A stretch of 64,000 nucleotides of DNA from contig JAFGQZ010000062.1 of assembly GCA_016935435.1 (NCBI GenBank), positions 1-64,000 of the forward strand, in the 5' to 3' direction. The notes beneath the pieces were generated by a model. That model searched no databases. It had not been told where the DNA came from and saw only the letters and a list, made by a program, of their open reading frames with translations. Numbering within the stretch: position 1 is the stretch's first letter; each line of letters begins with the position of its first letter. This DNA comes from Bacteroidales bacterium. Its GTDB lineage: Bacteria > Bacteroidota > Bacteroidia > Bacteroidales > UBA10428. Below are positions 1-9,300 of the stretch, one piece after another. A program made the position numbers and the translations under genes.

Positions 1-48
1 GTTTCCTTGTATCCCCATCTATTCCTAAACTCCCTCTCAAAGCGGCTG

Positions 49-80
49 CAAATGTATATCCTTTTTTTTTACCCTCCAAA
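49..80 (-). promoter_or_regulatory. Leftward Bacteroidota-type promoter
   Basis: Read on the minus strand, a TTTG (-33 element, 80-77) is followed by a 20-bp spacer and TACATTTG (-7 element, 56-49), an exact match to the Bacteroidota consensus TTTG-N19/20-TAnnTTTG. Transcription would leave the window to the left, so the gene served is not visible. A second copy lies about 155 bp upstream. Confidence 0.65.
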
Positions 81-203
81 TGTTTTTTTGCCTTTTTACG
101 ATTTTTTTTCTCTTTTTTTCTTTAAGGTTTAAAATCAACATTTTAACTTTTCATGGAGGCGATATACCCTTGTAAAGAACTTCGCTGTTTTTTTTAGCGG
201 GTG

Positions 204-233
204 CAAATGTATATGCTTAATTTGAAATTACAA
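204..233 (-). promoter_or_regulatory. Second leftward Bacteroidota-type promoter
   Basis: On the minus strand TTG (233-231), a 19-bp spacer and TACATTTG (211-204) match the Bacteroidota promoter consensus. The core ATATACATTTGC followed by a C-rich start region is nearly identical to that of the promoter at 49-80, so the two look like duplicated tandem promoters for the same off-window gene. Confidence 0.6.
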
Positions 234-530
234 TACCTGACACACTATTTTTTTCTAATTATTTTTCTTCATGCTGAAAATCAATTTGTTTTGAATTGAT
301 TTTTTCGGTATTTCTTAAAAAGAAAACTGTAATTATTCGATTTATGGTATATTCGCAACTAATTAATTGATGTTCGAAACTTAGCCTGCTATCAAAGGCC
401 GTTAAGGAACGGAAACTAGCCATTTGCCAGCAAACAAGGCACATTTCCGGGACAACCAGGCAAACGATATTCGGCTTTTTACTAAAAAGAACTTTAAAAA
501 CATATTATAAAGCTAAACACAATTGTAATA
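234..530. other. Intergenic region, no gene seen
   Basis: AT-rich stretch between the leftward promoters and the first rightward gene. A 61-codon minus-strand frame here has no family resemblance and low-complexity flanks, so it is not called. No structural RNA was recognised. Confidence 0.5.
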
Positions 531-1283
531 ATGAACAAAGCCCTTGTAATAATACCCACTTACAACGAAATTGAGAATATCGAAAAGATGGTTCATGCCG
601 TTCTATCGTTAAAACAGTTATTTGATTTATTAATAATCGATGACAACTCACCAGATGGAACGGCTGTTAAGATAAAAGAATTACAGGGCACCTACCCCTC
701 GAGGTTGCACCTGTTGCAACGAAGTGGGAAACTAGGTTTAGGCACAGCCTACATTACGGGTTTTAAATGGGGCATCAAACATAACTATGATTATATTTTC
801 GAGATGGATGCCGATTTCTCTCATAACCCAGCCGATTTGGAGAAACTTTATGAAAGCTGCCTGAATGGCGCCGATTTGGCAATCGGATCGAGGTATAAAT
901 CGGGTGTAAACGTAGTTAACTGGCCTATGGGCAGGGTTCTCATGTCGTATTTTGCCTCTAAATATGTACGCTTTATAACCGGCTTACCGGTACACGATAC
1001 CACAGCCGGTTTTAAGTGCTACAAAAGCTGTGTGCTGAAATCGATTAACCTCGATAAAATAAAGTTTAAAGGTTATGCCTTTCAGATAGAAATGAAATTT
1101 ACCACCTGGAAAATGGGATATAAAATAGAAGAAATCCCTATAGTGTTTACCGACAGAAGGGAAGGTAAGTCGAAAATGTCGGGGGGTATTTTTAATGAAG
1201 CTTTCTGGGGGGTTATTAAACTTAAATCTGCCAGTTTCTTTAAAAACTATAAAAAGGCTGAAAATGGGTTCGCTACTAATTAA
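531..1283 (+). CDS. Polyprenol-phosphate mannosyltransferase (DPM1-like, GT2)
   Basis: A 250-residue family GT2 glycosyltransferase of the dolichol/polyprenol monophosphate mannose synthase group, which moves a sugar from a nucleotide donor to a lipid phosphate at the cytoplasmic membrane face. Visible features are the N-terminal IIPTYNE motif, LLIIDDNSPDGT (residues about 35-46), the metal-binding EMDADFSHNP around residue 90, AIGSRY, and the late FTDRREGKSKM segment typical of the family. There is no C-terminal membrane domain, so it is the short soluble form. The 3' end overlaps the dihydroorotase start by 20 bp, suggesting coupled translation. The exact sugar cannot be read from sequence. 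Confidence 0.9.
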   Translation: MNKALVIIPTYNEIENIEKMVHAVLSLKQLFDLLIIDDNSPDGTAVKIKELQGTYPSRLHLLQRSGKLGLGTAYITGFKWGIKHNYDYIFEMDADFSHNPADLEKLYESCLNGADLAIGSRYKSGVNVVNWPMGRVLMSYFASKYVRFITGLPVHDTTAGFKCYKSCVLKSINLDKIKFKGYAFQIEMKFTTWKMGYKIEEIPIVFTDRREGKSKMSGGIFNEAFWGVIKLKSASFFKNYKKAENGFATN

Positions 1284-2601
1284 AAATGCTTTAATTGTTA
1301 ATGAAGGCCGGCAATACAAGGCCGATATCTTCATAAACGACGGATATATCCAAAAAATATATTCGGCCCCCGAAAACGAAAAAGCCGACAGGACTATACT
1401 TGCCAACAACAAGCTTCTCTTGCCGGGCATTATTGACGACCAGGTACACTTTCGCGAGCCGGGGCTAACCCATAAAGGCGATATTGCCTCGGAATCGGCA
1501 GCAGCTGCAGCTGGTGGTGTTACGTCGTATTTAGAAATGCCTAATACAAGCCCACAGGCTGTTACCCACGACGAGTTGGAAAAAAAATTCGACCTGGCTG
1601 AAAAAAAGTCGGTTGTGAACTACTCGTTTTACCTGGGCGCAACGAACGACAATATTGAGGAAATTAAGAAAACCGACCCCGAAAAAGTTTGCGGCATAAA
1701 GGTTTTTATGGGGTCATCTACGGGAAACATGCTGGTGGACAAACCAGCAAGCTTGCAAAAGATTTTCGCCGAGTCGCCCACCATTATTGCCACCCATTGC
1801 GAAGACGAATCGATAATCAGGGACAACACTGCCCGTTTTAAAGATAAATATGGGGAAAACATGCCTTTTTCTTTTCATCCGCAAATACGCAGCGAAGAAG
1901 CATGTTACAAATCGTCGGCATTAGCGGCAGAATTAGCCGACCGATACAACTCGCGGCTTCACATTCTGCACCTTTCTACTGGCCGCGAACTGGCGTTGCT
2001 TACAGCAAACCCTAATGTACGTGAAAAGAAAATAACCGGCGAGGTTTGTGTACACCACTTATGGTTTAGCGACACAGATTATGCGTCAATGGGGGCAGCT
2101 ATAAAATGGAACCCGGCAATAAAAACCGAATCGGACAAGCAGGCATTGCTGGCCGGTTTGCTCAACGATAAAATTGATGTGGTTGCAACCGACCATGCAC
2201 CGCACACGATTGATGAAAAAGCCCGCGATTATTTTAATGCACCCTCGGGGGGCCCTCTTGTGCAACATTCGTTGGTGGCCATGTTGGAGCTACATCACCG
2301 TGGACTAATCTCACTCGAAACAATAGTAAAAAAAATGTGCCATGCCCCGGCCGATTTGTTCCGTATTAAAGACAGGGGCTATATACGCCAAGGGTACAAG
2401 GCCGACCTGGTGCTGGTAGATATAAATTCGCCATGGAAGGTTGACAAATCGAATTTATTATATAAGTGCAAATGGTCGCCCTTTGAAGGAATGGTTTTTA
2501 ATTCGAAAGTTTCTGCCACTATTGTAAACGGACAAATTGTTTATGAAAACGGAGAAGTAAAAATAAAAGCAGGTGAAAGGCTCAGTTTTGAACACCGGTA
2601 G
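1264..2601 (+). CDS. pyrC: Dihydroorotase
   Basis: A 445-residue amidohydrolase interconverting carbamoyl-aspartate and dihydroorotate in pyrimidine synthesis. The frame is open further upstream, but the conserved N-terminus begins at the ATG at 1264 (MGSLLIKNA), which overlaps the preceding gene by 20 bp. Active-site elements are visible: QVHFREPG (60-67), candidate carboxylated Lys146 in GIKVFMG, His178 in HCED, HILHLSTG, and Asp310 in ATDHAPHT. The first metal ligand of the usual HxH pair is Gln60 instead of His. The rest of the active site is intact, so this looks like a lineage variant rather than an inactive enzyme. Length and motifs fit the class I type. Confidence 0.93.
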   Translation: MGSLLIKNALIVNEGRQYKADIFINDGYIQKIYSAPENEKADRTILANNKLLLPGIIDDQVHFREPGLTHKGDIASESAAAAAGGVTSYLEMPNTSPQAVTHDELEKKFDLAEKKSVVNYSFYLGATNDNIEEIKKTDPEKVCGIKVFMGSSTGNMLVDKPASLQKIFAESPTIIATHCEDESIIRDNTARFKDKYGENMPFSFHPQIRSEEACYKSSALAAELADRYNSRLHILHLSTGRELALLTANPNVREKKITGEVCVHHLWFSDTDYASMGAAIKWNPAIKTESDKQALLAGLLNDKIDVVATDHAPHTIDEKARDYFNAPSGGPLVQHSLVAMLELHHRGLISLETIVKKMCHAPADLFRIKDRGYIRQGYKADLVLVDINSPWKVDKSNLLYKCKWSPFEGMVFNSKVSATIVNGQIVYENGEVKIKAGERLSFEHR

Positions 2602-2634
2602 GTTTTATAAGTATCATTTTATAAATTTATTGCC

Positions 2635-3132
2635 ATGAGAAAGATAGGTTTTATTTTAATGGTATCAATAGTTGCGGCAGCTTGCAACAAAAAACCCCAA
2701 GCACCCCAGACTGTAAAGTACGTTGAAAGAGACAGCTTAAGTTTTGATGTTATTGCCGACACCATTACCTACGATGTTATTATTAAAAATACAGTTATAA
2801 CCGACCCTGTAACAGATGAATTTTTAAGGTACCTTGACAAAACCAGTTTAATCGACTGGATTTTTTCATCGGTATATTCCGGCGAGATAATTGCATACGA
2901 TTATTTTTCGGGCGCAGTAATTAGTACGGACGACCTAAAAGATATTGAGAAAAGCAAAAGCTTTTCGCGCGAATCGATAGGAAAGATCCAGTTTGCCGAA
3001 GCCTGGTATTACAACAAAGAACATAATATTTTCAAAAAAAAAGTTATAAGTATGGTACTGGGGCTTGAGCAATTTAACTCCGATGGCACTTTGCGCGGGT
3101 ATAAGCCGGTATTCAAACTATACCTAAATTAA
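2635..3132 (+). CDS. Small lipoprotein, weakly GldN/PorN-like
   Basis: 165 residues. A hydrophobic N-terminal segment ends in VAAACNK, a plausible lipobox with the modified Cys at residue 17, so the product is probably an envelope lipoprotein. The family is not firmly recognised. The segment around FAEAWYYNKEHNIFKKKV in the C-terminal half resembles the EDWFFDK...VRI motif of the gliding/T9SS ring proteins GldN/PorN, but the protein is about half their length and such a lipoprotein would be unusual. It lies 33 bp after pyrC in the same direction, a position where Bacteroidota often carry a small lipoprotein. The GldN link is inference. Confidence 0.75.
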   Translation: MRKIGFILMVSIVAAACNKKPQAPQTVKYVERDSLSFDVIADTITYDVIIKNTVITDPVTDEFLRYLDKTSLIDWIFSSVYSGEIIAYDYFSGAVISTDDLKDIEKSKSFSRESIGKIQFAEAWYYNKEHNIFKKKVISMVLGLEQFNSDGTLRGYKPVFKLYLN

Positions 3133-3162
3133 ACATCAGGCACTACAAATCTAAAAAATAAC

Positions 3163-3170
3163 TATTTTTG
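3163..3170 (+). promoter_or_regulatory. -7 promoter element upstream of the Ask_Ect-like gene
   Basis: TATTTTTG matches the Bacteroidota -7 consensus TAnnTTTG and sits 26 bp before the aspartokinase ATG. No TTG is visible at the right distance upstream, so this may be a weak or activated promoter. Confidence 0.4.
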
Positions 3171-3196
3171 CCCCCCTATTAAAAATTAAAAGAACG

Positions 3197-4582
3197 ATGC
3201 TTACAGTAGAAAAAATTGGTGGAACCTCGATGACCCGCTTTCAGGATGTGCTTAAGAACATAATTATAGGTCAACGTGGCGATTACGATTTGTATAACCG
3301 CATATTTGTGGTTTCGGCATACGCCGGGGTTACTAACTGGTTGCTCGAACATAAAAAAACCGGCGAACCCGGGGTTTACGAAAAGTTTGCCAATGGCAGC
3401 GACTACAACAGTGCGTTGCAGGAAGTGCTAAACAAGCTGCTTGAACTTAATAAATCTTTTACCGAAATAAAGCTCGATTTGGCAAAGGCCGAATATTTTA
3501 TCTCCAGGCGCATGCTTCAGGCAAAGAACTACCTGAACAGCCTTGCCGATGTTTTGGCCACTGGTTACGTAGGCCGTAACAACATTTTGCTGGCCGCACG
3601 CGAAATACTTGCTTCAATCGGCGAAGCCCATTCGGCATTCAACTCAGCAAACATACTCGAAAACAACGGTATCGATGCCACCTTTGTTGACCTGAGCGGA
3701 TTTAACGACCCAGAATACCTAACTATTGACGAGCGCATTCATAAGTCGTTGAAAAATATCGACTTTAGCAAAACAATTGTAATTGCCACTGGTTATACAA
3801 AAGGTACCGAAGGTATTATGCGCGAATTCGACCGCGGCTATTCCGAAGTTACCTTTAGTAAAATTGCTGTTGAACTGAAAGCCGATGAAGCAATTATCCA
3901 TAAAGAATTTCATTTGTCGTCGGCCGACCCGAACATTGTGGGGGTTGAGAATTCAATTCCTGTTGGGCAAACAAATTATAACGTTGCCGATCAACTGGCC
4001 GATGTCGGAATGGAGGCTATCCACCCTAAAGCTTCGAAACCTTTGGAAATGGCCAATATTAACATTCGTATAAAAAACACTTTTGAGCCGGAACACCCGG
4101 GAACAGTAATTTCGAAAAATTATGTCGATACCAGGGCCAACGTAGAAATAATCTCAGGGTCGAACAAAGTAGTGGCTATTGAAATCCACGATCCAAATAT
4201 GGTTGGTGAGGTTGGTTTCGACCTTCAGATAATGGACCTGTTAAAAAAACACAATATCAGTTACATACTAAAAGCAACCAATGCCAATAGCATTACCCAG
4301 GTTTTATGGGAGAAAGATGCAAAACCTACAATTATTCAGGAACTACAAGAACGCTTTTTTGAGGTAACCATTAAACCGGTAGCCATTGTGTGCGCGTTGG
4401 GCACCAATATAGCCCACCCGGGAATCCTGGCCAGGGCAGCCTCTGCCTTGTCGGAAAATAAAATTAATGTTGAAGCCATTTCGCAGTCGTTAAAGCAAGT
4501 GAACATGCAGTTTGTAATAAACCGGCACGATTATGAAAAGGCCATTAAGATATTGAATGATGCCCTTTGTGTGAAGCAGTAA
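3197..4582 (+). CDS. Aspartokinase resembling the ectoine-cluster type (Ask_Ect)
   Basis: 461 residues; phosphorylates aspartate as the first step of the aspartate-family pathway. It opens with VEKIGGTSM rather than the common KFGG, and carries IFVVSAYAGVTN and the LLEHKKTGEPGVY segment that I recognise from the Ask_Ect aspartokinases encoded with ectABC. The kinase domain spans about residues 1-300 and two ACT-type regulatory domains follow (about 315-385 and 390-460, the second with ALGTNIAHPGILARA). No ectABC gene is in the window; neighbours are a lipoprotein and a convergent second aspartokinase. A role in ordinary lysine/threonine/methionine supply, or feeding an ectoine locus elsewhere, are both possible. 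Confidence 0.85.
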   Translation: MLTVEKIGGTSMTRFQDVLKNIIIGQRGDYDLYNRIFVVSAYAGVTNWLLEHKKTGEPGVYEKFANGSDYNSALQEVLNKLLELNKSFTEIKLDLAKAEYFISRRMLQAKNYLNSLADVLATGYVGRNNILLAAREILASIGEAHSAFNSANILENNGIDATFVDLSGFNDPEYLTIDERIHKSLKNIDFSKTIVIATGYTKGTEGIMREFDRGYSEVTFSKIAVELKADEAIIHKEFHLSSADPNIVGVENSIPVGQTNYNVADQLADVGMEAIHPKASKPLEMANINIRIKNTFEPEHPGTVISKNYVDTRANVEIISGSNKVVAIEIHDPNMVGEVGFDLQIMDLLKKHNISYILKATNANSITQVLWEKDAKPTIIQELQERFFEVTIKPVAIVCALGTNIAHPGILARAASALSENKINVEAISQSLKQVNMQFVINRHDYEKAIKILNDALCVKQ

Positions 4583-4600
4583 AATACAACGATATTTATG

Positions 4601-4637
4601 AAGTTGCCTTTCAAAAACAGATTGGCAACTTTTTTTT
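4601..4637 (+). terminator. Rho-independent terminator
   Basis: Perfect 8-bp stem (AAGTTGCC 4601-4608 with GGCAACTT 4624-4631), 15-base loop, then a run of T to 4637. It ends the rightward aspartokinase transcript before the convergent gene. Confidence 0.75.
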
Positions 4638-4695
4638 GCCCACTAGGTATTGATGGAGATATCCTGTTCCTTCACAGCCCCAGGAGCTGTATAGG

Positions 4696-5952
4696 TTAAA
4701 GCACCTTCCTCACCACCATTTGTACCGTTCTCTGGTTATGTTGTTCCAACAACACTTCTTTTTTCTCCAGCACCCTGTCGATGGTTTGCTGATCGTAATA
4801 TCTTATAGTAATTAATTCAAGGCCGCTTTCCATTGAAATACGGTAATATTCTTCGAGTTCTTCAATTACCAACGGAATACGGGTTGAATCGTTATTTACA
4901 CAAATCCTGAAACTCACAGCCGTATTTTGCATGAGGTTTACTTTAAGGCTGTACCTGGCAAGCACACTGAAAATATATTGCAGGTTTTCTTCGGCAATAA
5001 ACGATAAATCTATTGGGTGGATGTTTATTAAAACCTGATCGATTTTAAAAATAAAACAAGGTATAAGCTTATCGTACATAAAATTTCCGATTACCGTGCC
5101 TTCTTCAGCCGGATTAACAAATGATTTAACATATAAAGGGATATTGTTCTGCTTAACCGGTTGAATAGTTTTAGGGTGGAGCACACTTGCCCCGTAAAAT
5201 GCAAGTTCAATAGCATCGGTATAGGTTAGTTTGTCGAGTTTAACAGTATTGTCGAACCATTTCGGGTCGGCATTTAAAACGCCGGGGACATCTTTCCAAA
5301 CAGTAACAAATTCCGCATTCAGGAAGGCTGCAATCATTGCTGCAGTATAGTCCGATCCTTCTCTGCCCAGGGTGGTTGTCAGATTATTTTTTGTTGAGCC
5401 TATAAACCCCTGGGTTAAGTAAACCTTCCCTTCGCCATGCTTAATGGTTTCTTTAGCCAGCTTAGCCGATAGCTCGAAAAGCACATTTGCTTCGCGGTAA
5501 TTATCGTCGGTTTTCAGTATTTTTCGAACATCAAGCCATTGCGATTTCACCCCGGCATAATTCAGGTATTCGTTCACAATAGTTGTTGAAATCAATTCGC
5601 CATAAGGCACAATTTGGTCGTATTCAAAATTATAGGTCATAGAAGGTTCGGTACTGATTTTTTCAAACAACTCGTCAAACCATTTTACAGTTTTTTCAAA
5701 GGCGGCATGCCCTGCCGGAAAAAGCTCTTCAACAATTTTCAAGTGGTAGTCTTTTACATTCAGAAAATATTGTGTTTTCTCTGGTTTATTTTCGAAATAT
5801 GCCTTTAAGACCAATTCCAGTGAATTTGTGGTTTTTCCCATGGCCGACACCACTATTACCAACGAATTATTGTACATTTTAACTATCTCAGCCAGGTTTT
5901 TCACTGCTGCTGCATCTTTCACCGATGCACCTCCGAACTTGAATACTTTCAT
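4696..5952 (-). CDS. Aspartate kinase (conventional type)
   Basis: 418 residues. The N-terminus MKVFKFGGASVKD has the canonical KFGG substrate motif. VVSAMGKTT, the LTTTLGREGSDYTAA nucleotide-binding segment (about 190-205) and WKDVPGVLNADP follow, so the kinase domain is complete. The C-terminal roughly 130 residues hold ACT-like sequence that is more degenerate than in LysC. It catalyses the same reaction as the convergent gene but belongs to a different subfamily, so the two probably respond to different end products or serve different pathways. Their convergent arrangement suggests independent regulation. Confidence 0.9.
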   Translation of the reverse strand: MKVFKFGGASVKDAAAVKNLAEIVKMYNNSLVIVVSAMGKTTNSLELVLKAYFENKPEKTQYFLNVKDYHLKIVEELFPAGHAAFEKTVKWFDELFEKISTEPSMTYNFEYDQIVPYGELISTTIVNEYLNYAGVKSQWLDVRKILKTDDNYREANVLFELSAKLAKETIKHGEGKVYLTQGFIGSTKNNLTTTLGREGSDYTAAMIAAFLNAEFVTVWKDVPGVLNADPKWFDNTVKLDKLTYTDAIELAFYGASVLHPKTIQPVKQNNIPLYVKSFVNPAEEGTVIGNFMYDKLIPCFIFKIDQVLINIHPIDLSFIAEENLQYIFSVLARYSLKVNLMQNTAVSFRICVNNDSTRIPLVIEELEEYYRISMESGLELITIRYYDQQTIDRVLEKKEVLLEQHNQRTVQMVVRKVL

Positions 5953-6147
5953 ATAAAGGTAATTTATTGAATGCTAATTTATGTTTTGCTATATATAAAG
6001 GTATGATTTTAGTCAAGCTGCCCGGTTTTCAGTAAATTTTTCAAGTATAAAATGCATTTGGAGGCTTAGGCTATTAATAAACATTATGCTTATTATTTTT
6101 AAAAGTGCCTAAGTGATAATACTAAATTCTCAATTCAAAATTCAATT
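5953..6147. other. Intergenic region upstream of the repeat element
   Basis: AT-rich, no gene seen. Its right part carries the CAATTCAAAATTC simple-sequence motif that flanks both copies of the inverted-repeat element. A promoter for the leftward aspartokinase should lie here but no clear TAnnTTTG was found. Confidence 0.45.
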
Positions 6148-6277
6148 CGTTTAGTTAAGAAAAATAGAATTTCTAACTCCCCCGCGCACCCCTCAAATCC
6201 CCTAAAGGGGAAGGTCTGCGCGTTGATCCCTTTAGGGATGACAGGGTGTGTGATGGCAAAATATTGTTAACTAAACG
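6148..6277. repeat. MITE-like intergenic element, copy 1
   Basis: A 130-bp segment bounded by perfect 11-bp terminal inverted repeats, CGTTTAGTTAA (6148-6158) and TTAACTAAACG (6267-6277). Inside are two mutually inverted palindromic blocks, CCCCTAAAGGGG (6199-6210) and TCCCTTTAGGGA (6227-6238), followed by AGGGTGTG. It has no coding capacity. The same structure recurs at 25620-25754. It is flanked on both sides by AATTCAAAATTC-type simple repeats. It could be a non-autonomous mobile element or a REP-like repeat; no transposase is in the window. Confidence 0.7.
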
Positions 6278-6345
6278 ACCTTTGATTCAAAATTCTCAAT
6301 TCAAAATTCTCAATTCAAAATTCTTCAAACTATTATCTTGCTTAT
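6278..6345. repeat. AATTC-rich simple-sequence tract
   Basis: Near-tandem units of the form TCAATTCAAAATTC, repeated about three times between the inverted-repeat element and mfd. A similar but diverged tract (CACAATTCACAATTCA) follows the second copy of the element near 25765-25795. Confidence 0.55.
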
Positions 6346-6384
6346 CCCAATTCAAAAACCGAATTTTGTGGGTCTTAAAAAAAT

Positions 6385-9300
6385 ATGAAATTGCAGCCCG
6401 GGGAAATTATTAAAAGTTATAGCAGCCATCCACATTTCAATCAGGTTAAAAATCTTATTGAACGCAACAAAACAGAACGGATATCACTCCGAGGGCTTTC
6501 GGGTTCGTCAGTTTCGTTTTTACTGTCGGCAGTTTTGGAAACCAATACAAACATACATTTCGTTGTTTTTGAAGATAAAGATACAGCAGCGTATGTTTAC
6601 AACGACCTTCAGGTACTTTTGGCCGATAATGAAAACATTCTGTTCTTTCCATCGGCATTTAAGCGTTCTGTGCAATACCAACAAAAAGAAAACGGAAATA
6701 TTATATTAAGGGCCAATACCTTAAACCGCATAAGTTCGTATGAAGCAGGCAAATCGGGGAGGTTAATAATAGTTAGCTATCCCGATGCCCTGGCCGAGAA
6801 AATCCCCACCCGGCAAAAACTGTCTGAAAACACCCTGCACATTCATACAGGGGAAAAACTCGACTTAGAGTTTGTTCATGAAGTATTGAACGAATATGGG
6901 TTCGAGCTTGTCGATTTTGTTTTTGAACCAGGCCAGTATGCGCTCCGTGGGAGCATTGTCGATATTTTTTCGTTCACTGCCGAATATCCGTACCGCATCG
7001 ATTTTTTTGGCAACGAAGTAGAGTCGATACGTTCTTTCGATGCAGAAACCCAGCTATCGAAAGCCAAATTCGATAAAATTTCGGTATTGCCCGATATTGA
7101 AAACCAGGCAGAAAATTCGGAAACGATATCGATTATTGAATCAGTAACAGACGATAGCATTATATGGTGCAGCAATATTGACATAGTAGCCGGGAACTTA
7201 ACAACTATCCATGCAAGTGTAAACGATGGCAACAGCAGCAACCAGGCAATATGGAGCGGCAGCGGCTTTTTAGAAGAAATATCGCGGCATAGCGTAGTTG
7301 AAATTGGCGGGCAACAATACTTTACCGATGCAGTCACATTTAATTTCAATACCAGCCCCCAGCCTGCTTTCAACAAAAATTTTATGTTGCTGGGCGACAA
7401 CCTAAAAAATTATATCGAAAAAGGCTTTGTCCCGTATATTTTTTCGGAAAGCGAAAAACAGTTCGATCGGCTGCACGATATTTTCACCGACACCCACAAG
7501 GGAATTTCTTTTAAAGCCATAAACAGTGCCATTTTTGAAGGGTTTATCGACAACGATCTGAACATTTGCTGTTATACCGATCACCAGATTTTCGACCGGT
7601 ACCATAAATATAAGGTACACAATTACCAGTCGGGAAAAGCAACACTTTCGTTAAAAGAGCTTAAAGATTTAAAGCCCGGCGACTATGTGGTTCACATCGA
7701 TCATGGTATCGGAAGGTTTGGCGGCCTCGAAAAAGTAAACCAGAACGGAAAAATACAGGAAGCTATAAAACTGGTTTACCGCGACAACGATGTTCTTTTT
7801 GTATCAATACACAACCTGCACCGCATATCGAAATATAAGGGGAAAGACGATTCGCCCCCCAAAATATATAAGTTAGGCTCCGGCGCCTGGGAAAAACTCA
7901 AAACAACAACCAAGCGCAAAGTAAAAGATATTGCCAAAGACCTAATACAGCTCTACGCACAACGCAAAGCGCAGGAAGGTTTTAAGTTTTCGCCCGACAC
8001 GTATTTACAGGAAGAGCTCGAAGCTTCGTTTATATACGAGGATACCCCCGACCAGGAAAAAGCTACCCTTGCCGTTAAAGGCGACATGGAACGCCTAATG
8101 CCAATGGACAGGCTTATATGCGGCGATGTGGGTTTCGGGAAAACAGAAATTGCTATTAGGGCCGCATTTAAGGCTGTTACCGACAACAAGCAGGTGGCTG
8201 TTCTTGTGCCAACAACAATTTTAGCCCTGCAACACTTTAAAACCTTTAAAGAAAGGTTAAAAAACTTTCCTTGTTCGATAGATTACATAAGCAGGCTAAA
8301 AAAAGCCGCCGACCAAAAAGCTACCCTTGCCGCTGTTGCAGAGGGTAAAACCGATATTATAATAGGTACCCATAAGCTTATTGGCAAAGAGGTTAAGTTT
8401 AAAGACTTAGGCCTGCTCATTGTCGATGAAGAACAACATTTTGGCGTAAGTGCCAAAGAAAAGCTCAAAGCCCTGAAAGTAAATGTCGATACCCTAACAA
8501 TGACCGCCACGCCAATTCCCCGAACCTTGCAATTTTCGCTTATGGGCGCCCGCGACCTGTCGGTAATTAACACCCCGCCGCCAAACCGCCACCCAATAGT
8601 TACAGAAATTCATGCCTTTAACGAAGACATAATTTCCGAAGGCATTAATTTCGAAGTTTCGCGGGGCGGCCAGGTATTTTTCATCAACAACCGCATTCAA
8701 AATATTGCCGAAATTGAAGCCCTGGTTAAAAGGCTGTGCCCTAAAGTAAAAACCGTTATAGGGCACGGACAGATGGAAGGCGAAAAACTCGAACAAATAA
8801 TGATCGATTTTATGAATGGCGATTACGATGTGTTAATTTCGACCACCATTATTGAGTCGGGACTGGATATACCAAATGCCAATACCATATTTGTTAACAA
8901 TGCCCAAAACTTTGGCCTGAGCGATTTGCACCAGCTTCGCGGAAGAGTTGGCCGCTCAAACAAAAAAGCTTTCTGCTATCTCCTGGCACCCGATGCAATA
9001 ACACTTACCCCTGAAGCAAGGCGCAGGCTGAGGGCAATTGAAGAATTTTCGGATTTAGGCAGCGGCTTTCACATAGCCTTACAGGATTTAGACATCCGTG
9101 GCGCCGGAAACATGCTCGGGGCCGAACAAAGCGGTTATATTGCCGATATTGGCTTTGAAACATACAACCGTATTCTCGATGAAGCAATGCTGGAACTAAA
9201 AGAAACAGAATTTAAAGATCTTTTTCAGGACGAAACCCCGGCACAGAACGAAAAAGTTTCGTTTATTGCCGATTGCATAATAGACACCGACCTCGAAATT

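Noticed and set aside
1195-1263. Longer dihydroorotase N-terminus
   Set aside because: The extra 23 residues lie inside the mannosyltransferase gene and have no family match; the conserved start is the ATG at 1264.
984-1430. 148-codon minus-strand open frame
   Set aside because: Lies antisense to two well-supported genes and shows no protein-like motif.
3197-5952. Ectoine biosynthesis cluster
   Set aside because: Only the aspartokinase resembles that pathway; no ectA, ectB, ectC or ectD gene is present.
6278-6345. Possible CRISPR array (AATTC repeats)
   Set aside because: Units are short and adjacent with no unique spacers; it is a simple-sequence tract.
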